Translations under genes and position numbers: made by a program
The notes under the pieces: model-generated
Told to the model about the DNA's origin: nothing
The model's database searches: none
The model's input: the letters and a program-made list of their open reading frames with translations, nothing else
Shown here: positions 8,320 to 16,877 of the stretch, in pieces
Position numbering within the stretch: the stretch's first letter is position 1
How the letters are laid out: the number at the start of each line of letters is the position of its first letter
Assembly (NCBI GenBank): GCA_964617665.1
Contig: CAZUAH010000146.1
Coordinates: 1 to 27,859, forward strand
Reading direction: 5' to 3'
Length of the DNA stretch: 27,859 nt
Source: JADHUC01 sp964617665
GTDB lineage: Bacteria > Planctomycetota > Planctomycetia > Pirellulales > Pirellulaceae

Positions 8320-11040
8320 ATGACCCAATCAGACACCGCATTCGACCCATTTGAAGCACGAAGTACGTTCGAGACGGCCAATGGCCCGGCCGGTATCTAT
8401 CGACTATCTAGACTGGAAGAGCAGGGTCTTGGCGAGATCTCGCGCTTGCCGTACTCGATCCGCGTGCTATTGGAGGCCGTGTTACGGAATTGCGACGGTT
8501 ACGTCGTGACGGAAGACGACGTGAAGAATTTGGCGGCCTGGAATGCGGCGGCGCCAGCCAAGTTGGAAGTACCGTTCAAGCCGGCACGCGTCGTTCTCCA
8601 GGATTTCACGGGCGTGCCGGCCGTCGTCGATTTAGCCGCTATGCGCAGTGCTATGAAGCGGCTTGGCGGAGATCCCAAGAAGATAAACCCGCTGATCCCC
8701 GTCGATCTGGTCATCGACCATTCGGTCCAAGTCGATCGCTTCGCAAGCTCAGACGCGCTGGACGCGAACGTCGAGCTAGAATTTGACCGCAACCGCGAAC
8801 GTTACGAGTTCCTCCGTTGGGGCCAAAAGTCTTTCGAGAACTTTAGGGCCATTCCGCCAAACGTTGGCATCATTCACCAAGTGAATCTTGAGTTTCTGGC
8901 AAAAGGCGTATTCCTACGAGAGGATCAGCAAGGGCCTGTCGCCGTCCCCGACAGTTTGGTCGGCACTGATAGCCATACGACGATGATCAACGGCCTGGGT
9001 GTCGTCGGTTGGGGTGTCGGCGGTATCGAGGCCGAAGCCGTCATGCTGGGGCAACCGCTGTACATGCTGATGCCGGAGGTGGTGGGATTCGAACTAACCG
9101 GAGTTCTTCCGGCTGGCGCCACGGCAACCGATTTGGTGCTGACGATCGTCGAAATCCTGCGCGCCGAAGGAGTCGTTGGCAAATTCGTCGAGTACTTCGG
9201 CGCCGGCGTATCGAAGATGTCCCTGGCCGATCGAGCGACCATCGCCAATATGGGACCAGAATACGGCGCAACGATGGGCTTCTTCCCAATCGACGATGAA
9301 ACACTTGGCTATTTGCGACGCACCGGACGCGCCGACAATGACGTGGATCTCGTCGAGCGATACACCAAAGAACAGGGGCTCTTCCGCACCGACGACAGCC
9401 CCGCGCCGAATTACACGAAAACACTATCGTTGGACATCAGCACGATTGAACCATCGTTGGCGGGCCCCAAACGGCCGCAAGATCGAATTACCTTGGCTGC
9501 TATGAAGACGGCATTCCAAAGCGCATTACGCGCACCGGTCAGCGAACGAGGTTTGGCGTTGGATGAAGATGCTTGTAAACGCACGGCCCAGGTCGCGGCA
9601 AACGGGGACACCACGGAGATTACGCATGGCGCCGTTGTCATTGCCGCAATCACAAGCTGCACGAACACAAGTAATCCTTCGGTCATGCTTGCCGCGGGCC
9701 TCTTGGCCAAGAAAGCCGTGGGACGCGGTCTCGAAGTCAAACCGTACGTGAAGACCAGCTTGGCGCCCGGATCTCGCGTGGTACGCGACTATCTGGACCG
9801 AGCCGGCCTGACGGAGCCGCTGGAGCAACTGGGCTTCCACACCGTTGGTTATGGATGCACGACCTGCATCGGCAACAGCGGACCGTTGCCTGGACCAGTT
9901 GCCGCGGCTGTCACCGAGGGAGACTTGGTGGCTGCGGCCGTGGTGAGCGGCAACCGGAACTTCGAAGGGCGGATCAGTCCGATGGTCAAGGCCAACTACT
10001 TGGCCAGCCCGCCGCTGGTGGTCGCCTATGCTTTGGCCGGCACAACGGACGTCGACTTGACCGCCGAACCACTGGGCCGTGATCGCGATGGTCAAGACGT
10101 TTACTTGAGGGACATTTGGCCAAGTAACGAAGAAATCAATGAAGTTGCCGCGAAATCGCTTGATGCCGAGATGTTCAAGTCGCGCTACGGCAACGCTTTC
10201 GACTGCAATGAAACTTGGAACAAGATCGCGGTGACCGAAGGAGACCTGTACGCGTGGGACGAAGCCAGCACGTACATCCAAGAACCGCCATTCCTGGCCG
10301 ACATCACACCCGATGTCTCGCCAATTCAGCCGATTGCCGGAGCTCGCGTCTTGGCGCTACTGGGCGACTCGGTGACAACCGATCATATCTCGCCTGCCGG
10401 CACCATCGCGCAGGACAGTCCGGCCGGTCGGTTCCTGATCGGACAAGGCGTCGAGCCGCGCGATTTCAACAGCTACGGCTCGCGACGAGGCAATGACCGA
10501 GTGATGCTACGCGGGACATTCGCCAACATCCGCATCCGCAATCAGCTGGCGCCCGGGACGGAAGGTGGCTGGACGCGTCATCTGCCTGATGGCGAGCAAA
10601 TGACAATCTATGATGCGGCGGTGAAATATCGCGAGGAGGGCACACCGCTGGTCGTCCTGGCCGGAGCCGAGTATGGCACGGGCAGCAGCCGCGATTGGGC
10701 TGCCAAGGGCACTTACCTGATGGGCATCCGGGCCGTGATTGCCACCAGCTACGAACGCATCCATCGCAGCAATCTGGTGGGGATGGGCGTCCTGCCGCTC
10801 GAGTTCACCGATGGCCAGACGTGGCAGGCGATCGGGCTGACCGGTGAAGAACAATTCGACATCGATGGCTTGGATGACAACCTCCAGCCACGCAGCACGG
10901 TGACGGTCAAATCGACATCGGCCGATGGCAAGGTCACGCAGTTCGAAGCCCGTGTTCGCATCGACACGCCCGTCGAGATGGAGTACTACCGAAACGGCGG
11001 CATTCTCCACACGGTGTTGCGAAAACTGCTGGCATCGTGA
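8320..11040 (+). CDS. acnA: Aconitate hydratase A
   Basis: A 906-residue aconitase of the AcnA/iron-regulatory-protein type, which interconverts citrate and isocitrate in the TCA cycle. The three cysteines that hold the [4Fe-4S] cluster are visible: Cys447 in SCTNTSNPS, and Cys513 and Cys516 in GYGCTTCIGNSG. The spacing of 66 and 3 residues matches E. coli AcnA. The substrate-binding DSHTTMINGLGV motif is near residue 215, and the C-terminal swivel domain carries GAEYGTGSSRDWAAKGT. Length is normal for the family. The Shine-Dalgarno sequence is weak (GGAAA). A terminator-like hairpin sits in the leader. The gene is divergent from the HEAT-repeat and Lon genes and has no obvious operon partner. 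Confidence 0.97.
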   Translation: MTQSDTAFDPFEARSTFETANGPAGIYRLSRLEEQGLGEISRLPYSIRVLLEAVLRNCDGYVVTEDDVKNLAAWNAAAPAKLEVPFKPARVVLQDFTGVPAVVDLAAMRSAMKRLGGDPKKINPLIPVDLVIDHSVQVDRFASSDALDANVELEFDRNRERYEFLRWGQKSFENFRAIPPNVGIIHQVNLEFLAKGVFLREDQQGPVAVPDSLVGTDSHTTMINGLGVVGWGVGGIEAEAVMLGQPLYMLMPEVVGFELTGVLPAGATATDLVLTIVEILRAEGVVGKFVEYFGAGVSKMSLADRATIANMGPEYGATMGFFPIDDETLGYLRRTGRADNDVDLVERYTKEQGLFRTDDSPAPNYTKTLSLDISTIEPSLAGPKRPQDRITLAAMKTAFQSALRAPVSERGLALDEDACKRTAQVAANGDTTEITHGAVVIAAITSCTNTSNPSVMLAAGLLAKKAVGRGLEVKPYVKTSLAPGSRVVRDYLDRAGLTEPLEQLGFHTVGYGCTTCIGNSGPLPGPVAAAVTEGDLVAAAVVSGNRNFEGRISPMVKANYLASPPLVVAYALAGTTDVDLTAEPLGRDRDGQDVYLRDIWPSNEEINEVAAKSLDAEMFKSRYGNAFDCNETWNKIAVTEGDLYAWDEASTYIQEPPFLADITPDVSPIQPIAGARVLALLGDSVTTDHISPAGTIAQDSPAGRFLIGQGVEPRDFNSYGSRRGNDRVMLRGTFANIRIRNQLAPGTEGGWTRHLPDGEQMTIYDAAVKYREEGTPLVVLAGAEYGTGSSRDWAAKGTYLMGIRAVIATSYERIHRSNLVGMGVLPLEFTDGQTWQAIGLTGEEQFDIDGLDDNLQPRSTVTVKSTSADGKVTQFEARVRIDTPVEMEYYRNGGILHTVLRKLLAS

Positions 11041-11115
11041 ACGGCACGAGGCCGTAGGGTCTCGTTGCGCGACACCGAACGGCAAAGCCAACGAGCATTG
11101 TGTCGCCGCGCGCGA

Positions 11116-12045
11116 CTATTCGGCGAGATACCAAGTCTGCGTGCCGGTCGTGACGACGGTCATGGCCTTACCGTACGCTTCCGCTTCCATTTCTGTTTGC
11201 TCGTTGAGCGTCCACCTGACAAGCCGCCCGCGCGCTACGTCAAATTGGGCTTTACCTTTGCCGCCACCCGTGAACTTCTTGATGGTCAGAGGTATTGCGT
11301 CAGATACCTTGCCCTTTTGCTCGAACACGGAGGTCAAACTGATATTGGCAATTTGTGCGTTGTCTGTCTTTCTGGTCCCCAGAAATCGGTGCTCGACCGT
11401 GCTGATCGTATCCCCAACCGGCGAGCCTTCCATCTTCGATTCCGATTTCCACGCCTGTCCCTTCGACACCATCTCCGCCGGAAACGTCAGCTGCGGGATG
11501 AAGTTCTTCCACGTGTCTGGCTTCTCCATGGTGGACAACGCCTGTTTCAGTTGGTCAGGCAACTTGGGACCCTCTGATTCCAACTTGATGTTCGAAATGT
11601 GCCCCAATCGGTCCATAGTGAACGAAAACACTCGCCCAACAACGATCTGATAGTGCACCGGAATCTCGTCCCGAGCCGAGTCGAAGTCCTGCTGCGGATT
11701 GTCTTTCTTGACACAGATACGGTCTATCTTCTCATGAAAACGCATCGAACCGTCCGGCAATCGTTCAACGGCGTGCAAGGTCACGTAGTGTGAACGAGAA
11801 ATGACCTGCTCAGGTTTGTCGGCCGATATCTTTATACGTCGTTCAATGGAACGGACGTACTTCAGCTTCTCTCCGACCGCAATCTTCCATCCAAGCGAAA
11901 CGGATCCCGTCGTTTCCACAGACGGCCGATTCGGTGTCTCGTCAGAGGATGCACCTTGTGCATAGCCGAAGGCCGATACGAACAGACAGAACAGTACGGA
12001 AAGAAAGTGCCTTGCGCGATGAACCCAATGACAATGGCAACTCAT
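11116..12045 (-). CDS. Secreted protein of unknown function (DUF6263-like)
   Basis: A 309-residue protein with a basic start and a hydrophobic stretch (HFLSVLFCLFVSAFGYAQG) that forms a likely signal peptide cleaved near residue 30. The mature part is rich in beta strands, with segments such as GEKLKYVRSIERRIKI, VVGRVFSFTMDRLGHI and LVRWTLNEQTEM. The layout resembles planctomycete exported proteins that I associate with DUF6263, but this match is from memory. No catalytic residues are visible. The ATG at 12045 has AAGG about 8 nt upstream. The gene converges on aconitase and is divergent from the RING-finger gene. Confidence 0.7.
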   Translation of the reverse strand: MSCHCHWVHRARHFLSVLFCLFVSAFGYAQGASSDETPNRPSVETTGSVSLGWKIAVGEKLKYVRSIERRIKISADKPEQVISRSHYVTLHAVERLPDGSMRFHEKIDRICVKKDNPQQDFDSARDEIPVHYQIVVGRVFSFTMDRLGHISNIKLESEGPKLPDQLKQALSTMEKPDTWKNFIPQLTFPAEMVSKGQAWKSESKMEGSPVGDTISTVEHRFLGTRKTDNAQIANISLTSVFEQKGKVSDAIPLTIKKFTGGGKGKAQFDVARGRLVRWTLNEQTEMEAEAYGKAMTVVTTGTQTWYLAE

Positions 12046-12230
12046 GGGAAATACCTTGTTGCGGGAGAATCTGGAACGACGGCCGCCTGATGTGTACGAC
12101 GGCAGTTCCGTCGACGCTACGGATCTGAACTCAGAGAAGTATGCGTTGGGTTGTGGGAGTATTCAAGCGGAGACACACAGAGACCTGTTCGTGTGTTAGG
12201 ATATCGCTACCCAACAGGAGGACTCCGGCG

Positions 12231-13070
12231 GTGGAATCCCTGGAACCTATTCTCTGTATTTCGACCTTCATCCTCATCGTCCTTGCCGCCATCGGCTCCA
12301 CAATCGCCGCAGGCAAGAGACGCAGCCGCGTATGGCAACAACTGGCGACGCGGTATGGTGGCAGTTGCACGCCAGGCGGCCCGTTCGGGAGCCCATCTGT
12401 TCGATTCACCTATGCCGACACATCCGTGCTGGTCGACACCTGTGGGACTGGTGACAACAAAAGCCATGTCTTCACGCAAATCCACTTCTACTGGCCCGAC
12501 AAGCAGTTTCGACTGGAGGTTTATCCAGAGGGCGTTTTTGCAAGGATTCGCAAGTTCTTTGGGATGGAAGATATTCAGATTGGGGTGGCGGACTTCGATC
12601 CCAAGTACATTATCAGCGGCAACAGTCGACAAGAGGTGGGCACATTCCTTAGCCCTCACGTAAGACAAGCAATCCGACAGGCTCAGTCTTCAGGAACGAC
12701 CGACGACATTCACGTTTCCCTGGCGGGCGGCCATTTTCTGGTGAAGAAGCAGTGCCCGATCGGCAAATACGATGAACTGCACGCATTCATCGACGTGGCA
12801 TTGCGACTGTACGAGCAAGCTCTGCTTACCCGCGCGGCCGGAATCACGTTCGTCGAGCAGGGAGCCGCATTCTCGCTGGACGAGGCGATTTGCCGAATCT
12901 GCGGTGAACCGGTCACAAAAAACGCGGCCGTATGCCGTCGCTGCAAGACGCCACATCATCGCGAGTGTTGGCAGTACTACGGTGCGTGCTCGACCTATGG
13001 ATGCGGAGAAACCAAGTATCTGGTGGCCAAGAAGAAGCCGGCCCGCGATACAAAGCCAGCTTCGCAGTGA
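12231..13070 (+). CDS. Membrane-anchored protein with prokaryotic RING-type zinc finger
   Basis: A 279-residue protein with an N-terminal membrane helix at about residues 8-27 (LCISTFILIVLAAIGSTIAAG), a central region of about 190 residues of unknown fold, and a C-terminal cysteine/histidine cluster (about 221-258). The cluster reads CRICGEPV, then CRRCKTPHHRECWQYYGAC, then GCGE. This pattern matches the prokaryotic RING finger found in planctomycetes and related bacteria, a structural zinc site whose role is unknown; ubiquitin-ligase activity should not be assumed. The start is the GTG at 12231, preceded by AGGAGG at about 9 nt; the frame stays open upstream without another good signal. A perfect palindromic repeat follows the gene. 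Confidence 0.75.
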   Translation: MESLEPILCISTFILIVLAAIGSTIAAGKRRSRVWQQLATRYGGSCTPGGPFGSPSVRFTYADTSVLVDTCGTGDNKSHVFTQIHFYWPDKQFRLEVYPEGVFARIRKFFGMEDIQIGVADFDPKYIISGNSRQEVGTFLSPHVRQAIRQAQSSGTTDDIHVSLAGGHFLVKKQCPIGKYDELHAFIDVALRLYEQALLTRAAGITFVEQGAAFSLDEAICRICGEPVTKNAAVCRRCKTPHHRECWQYYGACSTYGCGETKYLVAKKKPARDTKPASQ

Positions 13071-13096
13071 GTGTGCAATACTACTGCCTGCCAAAT

Positions 13097-13163
13097 CGTT
13101 TAACGGCAAGCCGAAGGCGTCGACGAGTCCGGCACGCAGTCGCCTTCGGCTTGCCGTTAAACG
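13097..13163. repeat. Perfect 23-bp palindromic repeat
   Basis: Arms at 13097-13119 (starting CGTTTAACGGCAAGCCG) and 13141-13163 are perfect reverse complements with a 21-nt loop. It lies between the RING-finger gene and the dienoyl-CoA hydratase gene. Transcribed, it would form a very stable hairpin and may insulate the two genes. Confidence 0.75.
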
Positions 13164-13257
13164 TCGGGGCGCCTTAGAATGACCATGATGCATGCTTGGG
13201 CGGCTGACTGAGAAGGTCCAACTTTCCACGATTCCAATCACGGGAAAGGAGTGGGAG

Positions 13258-14031
13258 ATGTCGTCTGGATACGAGAGTATTGCCTGTGATATTCAGGACG
13301 GAGTGGCGCGGATCACATTGAACCGTCCGCCACTGAATATTCTGAACATCGCCATGATGAAGGAGGTCAATTCGGCGCTGGAGTCGCTCGATTCGAGGGA
13401 TGACGCCAAGCTGCTGGTGATCGACCACGAGGGCAAGGCTTTTTCGGCCGGGGTGGATATCAAGGACCACACGGCCGACAAAGTGGAAGAGATGATTGAT
13501 GTCTTTCACCAGATCTTCCGGCTGCTCAACGCATTGGAGATGCCCTCGCTGGCGGTTGTCAAAGGGGCCGCACTGGGCGGTGGCTGTGAACTGGCGACGT
13601 TTTGCGACATGGCCGTCGCCTCGGAGAAGGCCTCGTTCGGTCAGCCGGAAATCAAAGCGGGCGTCTTTCCACCTATCGCCGCGGTTGTTCTTCCGTACTT
13701 GATCGGCCGTAACCGCACGCTCGAGTTTACCTTGACCGGCGAGGTAATCGGGGCCGAGGAGGCGGAGCGGATTGGCTTGATCAACCGCGTGTTCCCAGCC
13801 GAGGGCTTTGCGGATGAGCTGGACGGTTTCATCGCCAAGCTGACGTCAATGAGCGCTCCGATTCTGAAACTAGCCAAACGCGCGGTGGACCGGTCGTTGT
13901 ATGTAAGCGTGGACGAGGCGATATCGAGAGTCGAGGAGATCTATCTCGGAGACCTCATGCAGACGGAGGACATCCACGAAGGCCTGACGGCGTTTATGGA
14001 GAAACGCAAACCGGAATGGAAGAACAAGTAG
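13258..14031 (+). CDS. dch: Cyclohexa-1,5-dienecarbonyl-CoA hydratase
   Basis: A 257-residue enoyl-CoA hydratase/isomerase family protein. The first oxyanion-hole segment is GKAFSAGVDI (about 59-68) and the second is GAALGGGCELA (about 103-113), followed by GQPEIKAGVFPP. The opening RPPLNILNIAMM and HTADKVEEMIDVFHQIF resemble, as I remember them, the dienoyl-CoA hydratases of anaerobic benzoate degraders (Dch/BadK/BzdW group). The reaction is water addition to cyclohexa-1,5-diene-1-carbonyl-CoA, the benzoyl-CoA reductase product, giving 6-hydroxycyclohex-1-ene-1-carbonyl-CoA. The start follows AAAGGAG. The gene is transcribed alone, but the reductase, dehydrogenase and hydrolase genes lie within 14 kb. 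A general enoyl-CoA hydratase is the alternative; pathway context makes dch more likely. Confidence 0.85.
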   Translation: MSSGYESIACDIQDGVARITLNRPPLNILNIAMMKEVNSALESLDSRDDAKLLVIDHEGKAFSAGVDIKDHTADKVEEMIDVFHQIFRLLNALEMPSLAVVKGAALGGGCELATFCDMAVASEKASFGQPEIKAGVFPPIAAVVLPYLIGRNRTLEFTLTGEVIGAEEAERIGLINRVFPAEGFADELDGFIAKLTSMSAPILKLAKRAVDRSLYVSVDEAISRVEEIYLGDLMQTEDIHEGLTAFMEKRKPEWKNK

Positions 14032-14067
14032 GAACGGGAAGCTAACCGTCGCGCCGTGGCATTTCTT

Positions 14068-14133
14068 TTCGTTGCCGCCCTGAATTCGTTGGGCAAAGGA
14101 GAATCAGCCCAGCGAATTCAGGGCGGCAACGAA
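14068..14133. repeat. Palindromic repeat, 27-bp arms (copy A)
   Basis: Arms at 14068-14094 and 14107-14133 pair with one mismatch around a 12-nt loop. The left arm contains GTTGCCGCCCTGAATTCG. It lies between the convergent ends of dch and the DUF35 gene, so it could serve as a bidirectional terminator. A second copy with the same arm sequence but a different loop lies at 21457-21521. Confidence 0.8.
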
Positions 14134-14201
14134 TGAAGAACTGGTGCGAGTCTTCTTCGGGCTGTTCACGCGGAGTTCCGCACGTCTAGCTCCGCTGCTC
14201 C

Positions 14202-14660
14202 TCAGCCGCGGTGAGGCGGTGGTGCTTTGCCCCAGGTGGTGCCGGGCTTTTCCACGGTGTAGTAGACTCTGATGTCCTCGGTATCCTCGAGGACACGAGG
14301 GACCACCTGGACAGGCATGCCAATTTGGATCTCTTCGGCCTGAATGGTGTCGCCGAACCAGCCTAGGGCTCGGCCGCCTTCCGCCAGTTCCACCACGGCG
14401 ACCGTGTAAGGGACCTCGTTGTCAAACCCCGTGGGCGCGGCGTCGATTCGCGTGTAGGAGTACAGCGTCCCTTCGCCGCTGTACTCCTTGAATGCGTAAT
14501 TCTCGGACATGCACTGGGGACAGTCTGCCCGTGGGGGAAACGTCTGAAACCCGCAGTCCTGGCAGACCGAGCCCATGAGTCGGCCATCTTTCAAATGAAC
14601 GGCGAAGTCCTGGACCTTAGAGTACGGGACGAAACTGACCTTTCCGAACCAGCTAAACAC
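14202..14660 (-). CDS. DUF35 OB-fold/zinc-ribbon partner of thiolase
   Basis: A 152-residue protein with an N-terminal rubredoxin-like zinc ribbon (CQDCG and CPQCM) followed by an OB-fold domain with EGTLYSYTRID and PYTVAVVELAEGGRALGWF. These proteins bind CoA thioesters and form complexes with SCP2-type thiolases, as with BbsA of the benzoylsuccinyl-CoA thiolase BbsAB and the archaeal thiolase/HMG-CoA synthase complexes. The GTG start at 14660 sits three bases after the thiolase stop, and its ribosome binding site (GGAGGGAG) lies inside the thiolase 3' end, so translation is probably coupled. It should act as the non-catalytic subunit of the neighbouring thiolase. Confidence 0.88.
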   Translation of the reverse strand: MFSWFGKVSFVPYSKVQDFAVHLKDGRLMGSVCQDCGFQTFPPRADCPQCMSENYAFKEYSGEGTLYSYTRIDAAPTGFDNEVPYTVAVVELAEGGRALGWFGDTIQAEEIQIGMPVQVVPRVLEDTEDIRVYYTVEKPGTTWGKAPPPHRG

Positions 14661-14663
14661 GGT

Positions 14664-15818
14664 CTACTCCCTCCGGAAGACGTGCACGAAGGTGTACTGG
14701 CCAATGCCGCCCACGTTGTGGGTCAGGCCAACATCCGCGTCCGGCACTTGACGTTGCCCACAGCGGCCGCGCAGTTGGGACACAATTTCGTAGGCCATCG
14801 ACACGCCCGTAGCGCCGATGGGATGTCCTTTCGCTTTGAGACCACCATCCACGTTCACCGCGGTTTGGCCGCCGACGTAAGATCGCTTCTCCTCGATGAA
14901 GTGCCCACCCTGTCCCTTTTTGCAGAAGCCCAAGTCCTCATAAGCCATGATTTCGGCGATGGTGAAGCAGTCGTGGACCTCGGCCACCTTGATGTCCTTG
15001 GCGGTGACTCCGGCTTGCTTGTAGGCCTGCTTGGCAGCTTCCTGTGCCGACGAGAGGCCGGTGAGGTCGGGGCGTTTCAGCACGGACATGCTGGCAGTGG
15101 CACAGCCCACGCCGTCCAGCCATATCGGCTGGTCACACAACGTCTTGGCCCTCTCCTCAGACGCCAAGATCAGGCAGGCCGCTCCGTCGGCATTGGCGCA
15201 GCAGTCGTAGACGCAGAACGGCGACGCCACGGGATCGGAAGCCAACGCCTTTTCCAGCGTGATCTCTTTCTGGAACAACGCGTTGGGGTTCATGGCACCA
15301 TAGTGATGGTTCTTGACGGCCACCTGCAGTAGATGCTCGTGAGTCGTGCCGTACTTGTGCATGTGACGGTTGGCGAACATGGCGTAGTAGCCGGGGAATG
15401 TCGTGCCGAAGACCGATTCCCATTGCACATCGCCTACGCGCCCCATAAGAGCCAGGATTTCGGCCGTTTCCAACTCGGTCATCTTCTGGCAACCGATCAC
15501 GGCCACCACATCGTGCAATCCAGATTGGATGGCCATGTATGCAGTGCGGATAGCGGCGCTGCCCGACGCACATGCCACTTCGGTCAGCCAAGTGGGTTTC
15601 GGATTGAGGTTCAAGTACTCCTGAACCACACCGGCCACAGACCGCTGTTTGTGGTACTCGGGGACGGCGGCGATGACCGAGGCATCCAACTCGTCACGCG
15701 AAATGCCGGCGTCGGTCATGGCCACGCGAAACGCCTCAAACGCCAACTCTTGAACCGTCGCGTCGCTGCGCCGGCCGAATCTTCCGTGTCCGATCCCGAT
15801 GACGCCGACTCGTGCCAT
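14664..15818 (-). CDS. SCP2-type thiolase (acyl-CoA acetyltransferase)
   Basis: A 384-residue thiolase. The nucleophilic Cys83 lies in EVACASGSAAI, His282 in VHDCFTIAE, and His332 in KAKGHPIGATG. The third motif is HN-VGGIG (His367, Asn368) instead of the CxG of classical thiolases, which marks the SCP2/SCP-x subgroup that works with DUF35 proteins. The ATG at 15818 follows GGAGG. It lies 13 bp after the SDR gene and directly before the DUF35 gene, so the three form an operon. Likely jobs, inferred from context, are cleavage of 3-oxopimeloyl-CoA to glutaryl-CoA and acetyl-CoA, or an aryl-side-chain 3-oxoacyl-CoA cleavage like that of BbsAB. Confidence 0.88.
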   Translation of the reverse strand: MARVGVIGIGHGRFGRRSDATVQELAFEAFRVAMTDAGISRDELDASVIAAVPEYHKQRSVAGVVQEYLNLNPKPTWLTEVACASGSAAIRTAYMAIQSGLHDVVAVIGCQKMTELETAEILALMGRVGDVQWESVFGTTFPGYYAMFANRHMHKYGTTHEHLLQVAVKNHHYGAMNPNALFQKEITLEKALASDPVASPFCVYDCCANADGAACLILASEERAKTLCDQPIWLDGVGCATASMSVLKRPDLTGLSSAQEAAKQAYKQAGVTAKDIKVAEVHDCFTIAEIMAYEDLGFCKKGQGGHFIEEKRSYVGGQTAVNVDGGLKAKGHPIGATGVSMAYEIVSQLRGRCGQRQVPDADVGLTHNVGGIGQYTFVHVFRRE

Positions 15819-15831
15819 GAAATCCTCCGAT

Positions 15832-16581
15832 TCAGATGTACTGTCCACCGTCGATCTTGATCACCTCGCCGGTGATATGCCGGGACAGGTCGGAGCAAAG
15901 GAATGCCACCATGTGAGCCACATCTTCGGGCGTGGCAAAACGTCCCACGACGGTTTCATCCAGGGCCTTGGCCTGGAACTCCATGGGAATCTTCTTCATC
16001 ATCTCCGTCAGTACCATACCTGGCGCGATGACGTTCACGTTCACGTTAAACCTGCCCAGCTCTCTGGCCAGCGTCTTCGAGAGTGCAATCTCTCCGCCTT
16101 TGGATGCGGCGTAGTTGGCCTGGGCGAACTTTCCTCGCAGGCCATTGATCGACGAGATATTGACGATCTTCCCGTACTTCTGCTCCTTGAAGATCATAGC
16201 CGCGGCTTTATTGTAGTTGAAATAGCCTTTCAGGTTGACGGCGATCACTTGGTCCCATTGCTGTTCGCTCATCTTCCAGATTACGCCGTCCCACGTGATC
16301 CCGGCGTTGCAGACCAGCATGTGCAAACCGCCGAAGGCCTCGGCCACTTGCGACACCATCTTCTCGGCGTCGTCGTAGCTGGAAACGTCGGCTTTCACTG
16401 CCAGGCCTTTACAGCCCATGCCTTCAATCTCTGCCGCCACCGCCTCGGCCTCGGTGTCGTGTCGGCGATAATTGATGGCCACGTTGGCGCCTTCACGGGC
16501 CAGTTCCAAGGCGATGGCGCGCCCGATACCTAGGCTGCCGCCCGTGACAATTGCCCCTTTGCCGGCCAGTCCGAGATCCAC
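15832..16581 (-). CDS. Short-chain dehydrogenase/reductase (FabG-like)
   Basis: A 249-residue classical SDR. The cofactor motif TGGSLGIG is at 13-20, the NAG motif at 92-94, and the catalytic triad is Ser144, Tyr157 and Lys161 (YAASK). The C-terminal GEVIKIDGGQYI is typical of the family. The length and the NYRR at the end of strand 2 resemble FabG/PhaB acetoacetyl reductases, which often use NADPH. I chose the GTG at 16581, preceded by GGGTGG, because it begins exactly at the usual family N-terminus. As first gene of an operon with a thiolase and its DUF35 partner, a 3-hydroxyacyl-CoA dehydrogenase role is plausible, for example on 3-hydroxypimeloyl-CoA. Direction and substrate are inferred. 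Confidence 0.88.
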   Translation of the reverse strand: MDLGLAGKGAIVTGGSLGIGRAIALELAREGANVAINYRRHDTEAEAVAAEIEGMGCKGLAVKADVSSYDDAEKMVSQVAEAFGGLHMLVCNAGITWDGVIWKMSEQQWDQVIAVNLKGYFNYNKAAAMIFKEQKYGKIVNISSINGLRGKFAQANYAASKGGEIALSKTLARELGRFNVNVNVIAPGMVLTEMMKKIPMEFQAKALDETVVGRFATPEDVAHMVAFLCSDLSRHITGEVIKIDGGQYI

Positions 16582-16877
16582 GGTGCCACCCTTCTTTCTG
16601 CTCGGGAACGGCGATGAAATACCGACCTTCGCCCCCACGGCGACGGCAGAATCCAACCGCCAATGTTAACGTGCAAAAATCTCCAAGTGAATCCCCGAGG
16701 GTTGTTGCATGGCAAATAGGACGCGATAATATTTTCGTTGGGTTGGTAGTCGACGCTCCACACGACCTGACTACCGCGCACCACGGACAGGCGATGCGCA
16801 GCCGCGTCTGAGCCTACGGCACACCTGGCAATCCCGCCCGCGGGCAGCATGTCGATTCGCAAAGGAGGGCCGTCAGG
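16582..16877. promoter_or_regulatory. Divergent control region with candidate promoter and palindrome
   Basis: This 296-bp gap separates the SDR-thiolase operon (-) from the benzoyl-CoA reductase operon (+). On the + strand, TTGTTG (16702-16707) and GATAAT (16725-16730) are spaced 17 bp apart like a sigma-70 promoter. An inverted repeat GGTAGTC at 16745-16751 / GACTACC at 16769-16775 lies just downstream and could be an operator or part of a leader. AAAGGAGGG precedes the + strand start codon. All of this is pattern matching, since planctomycete promoters are poorly defined. Confidence 0.35.
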
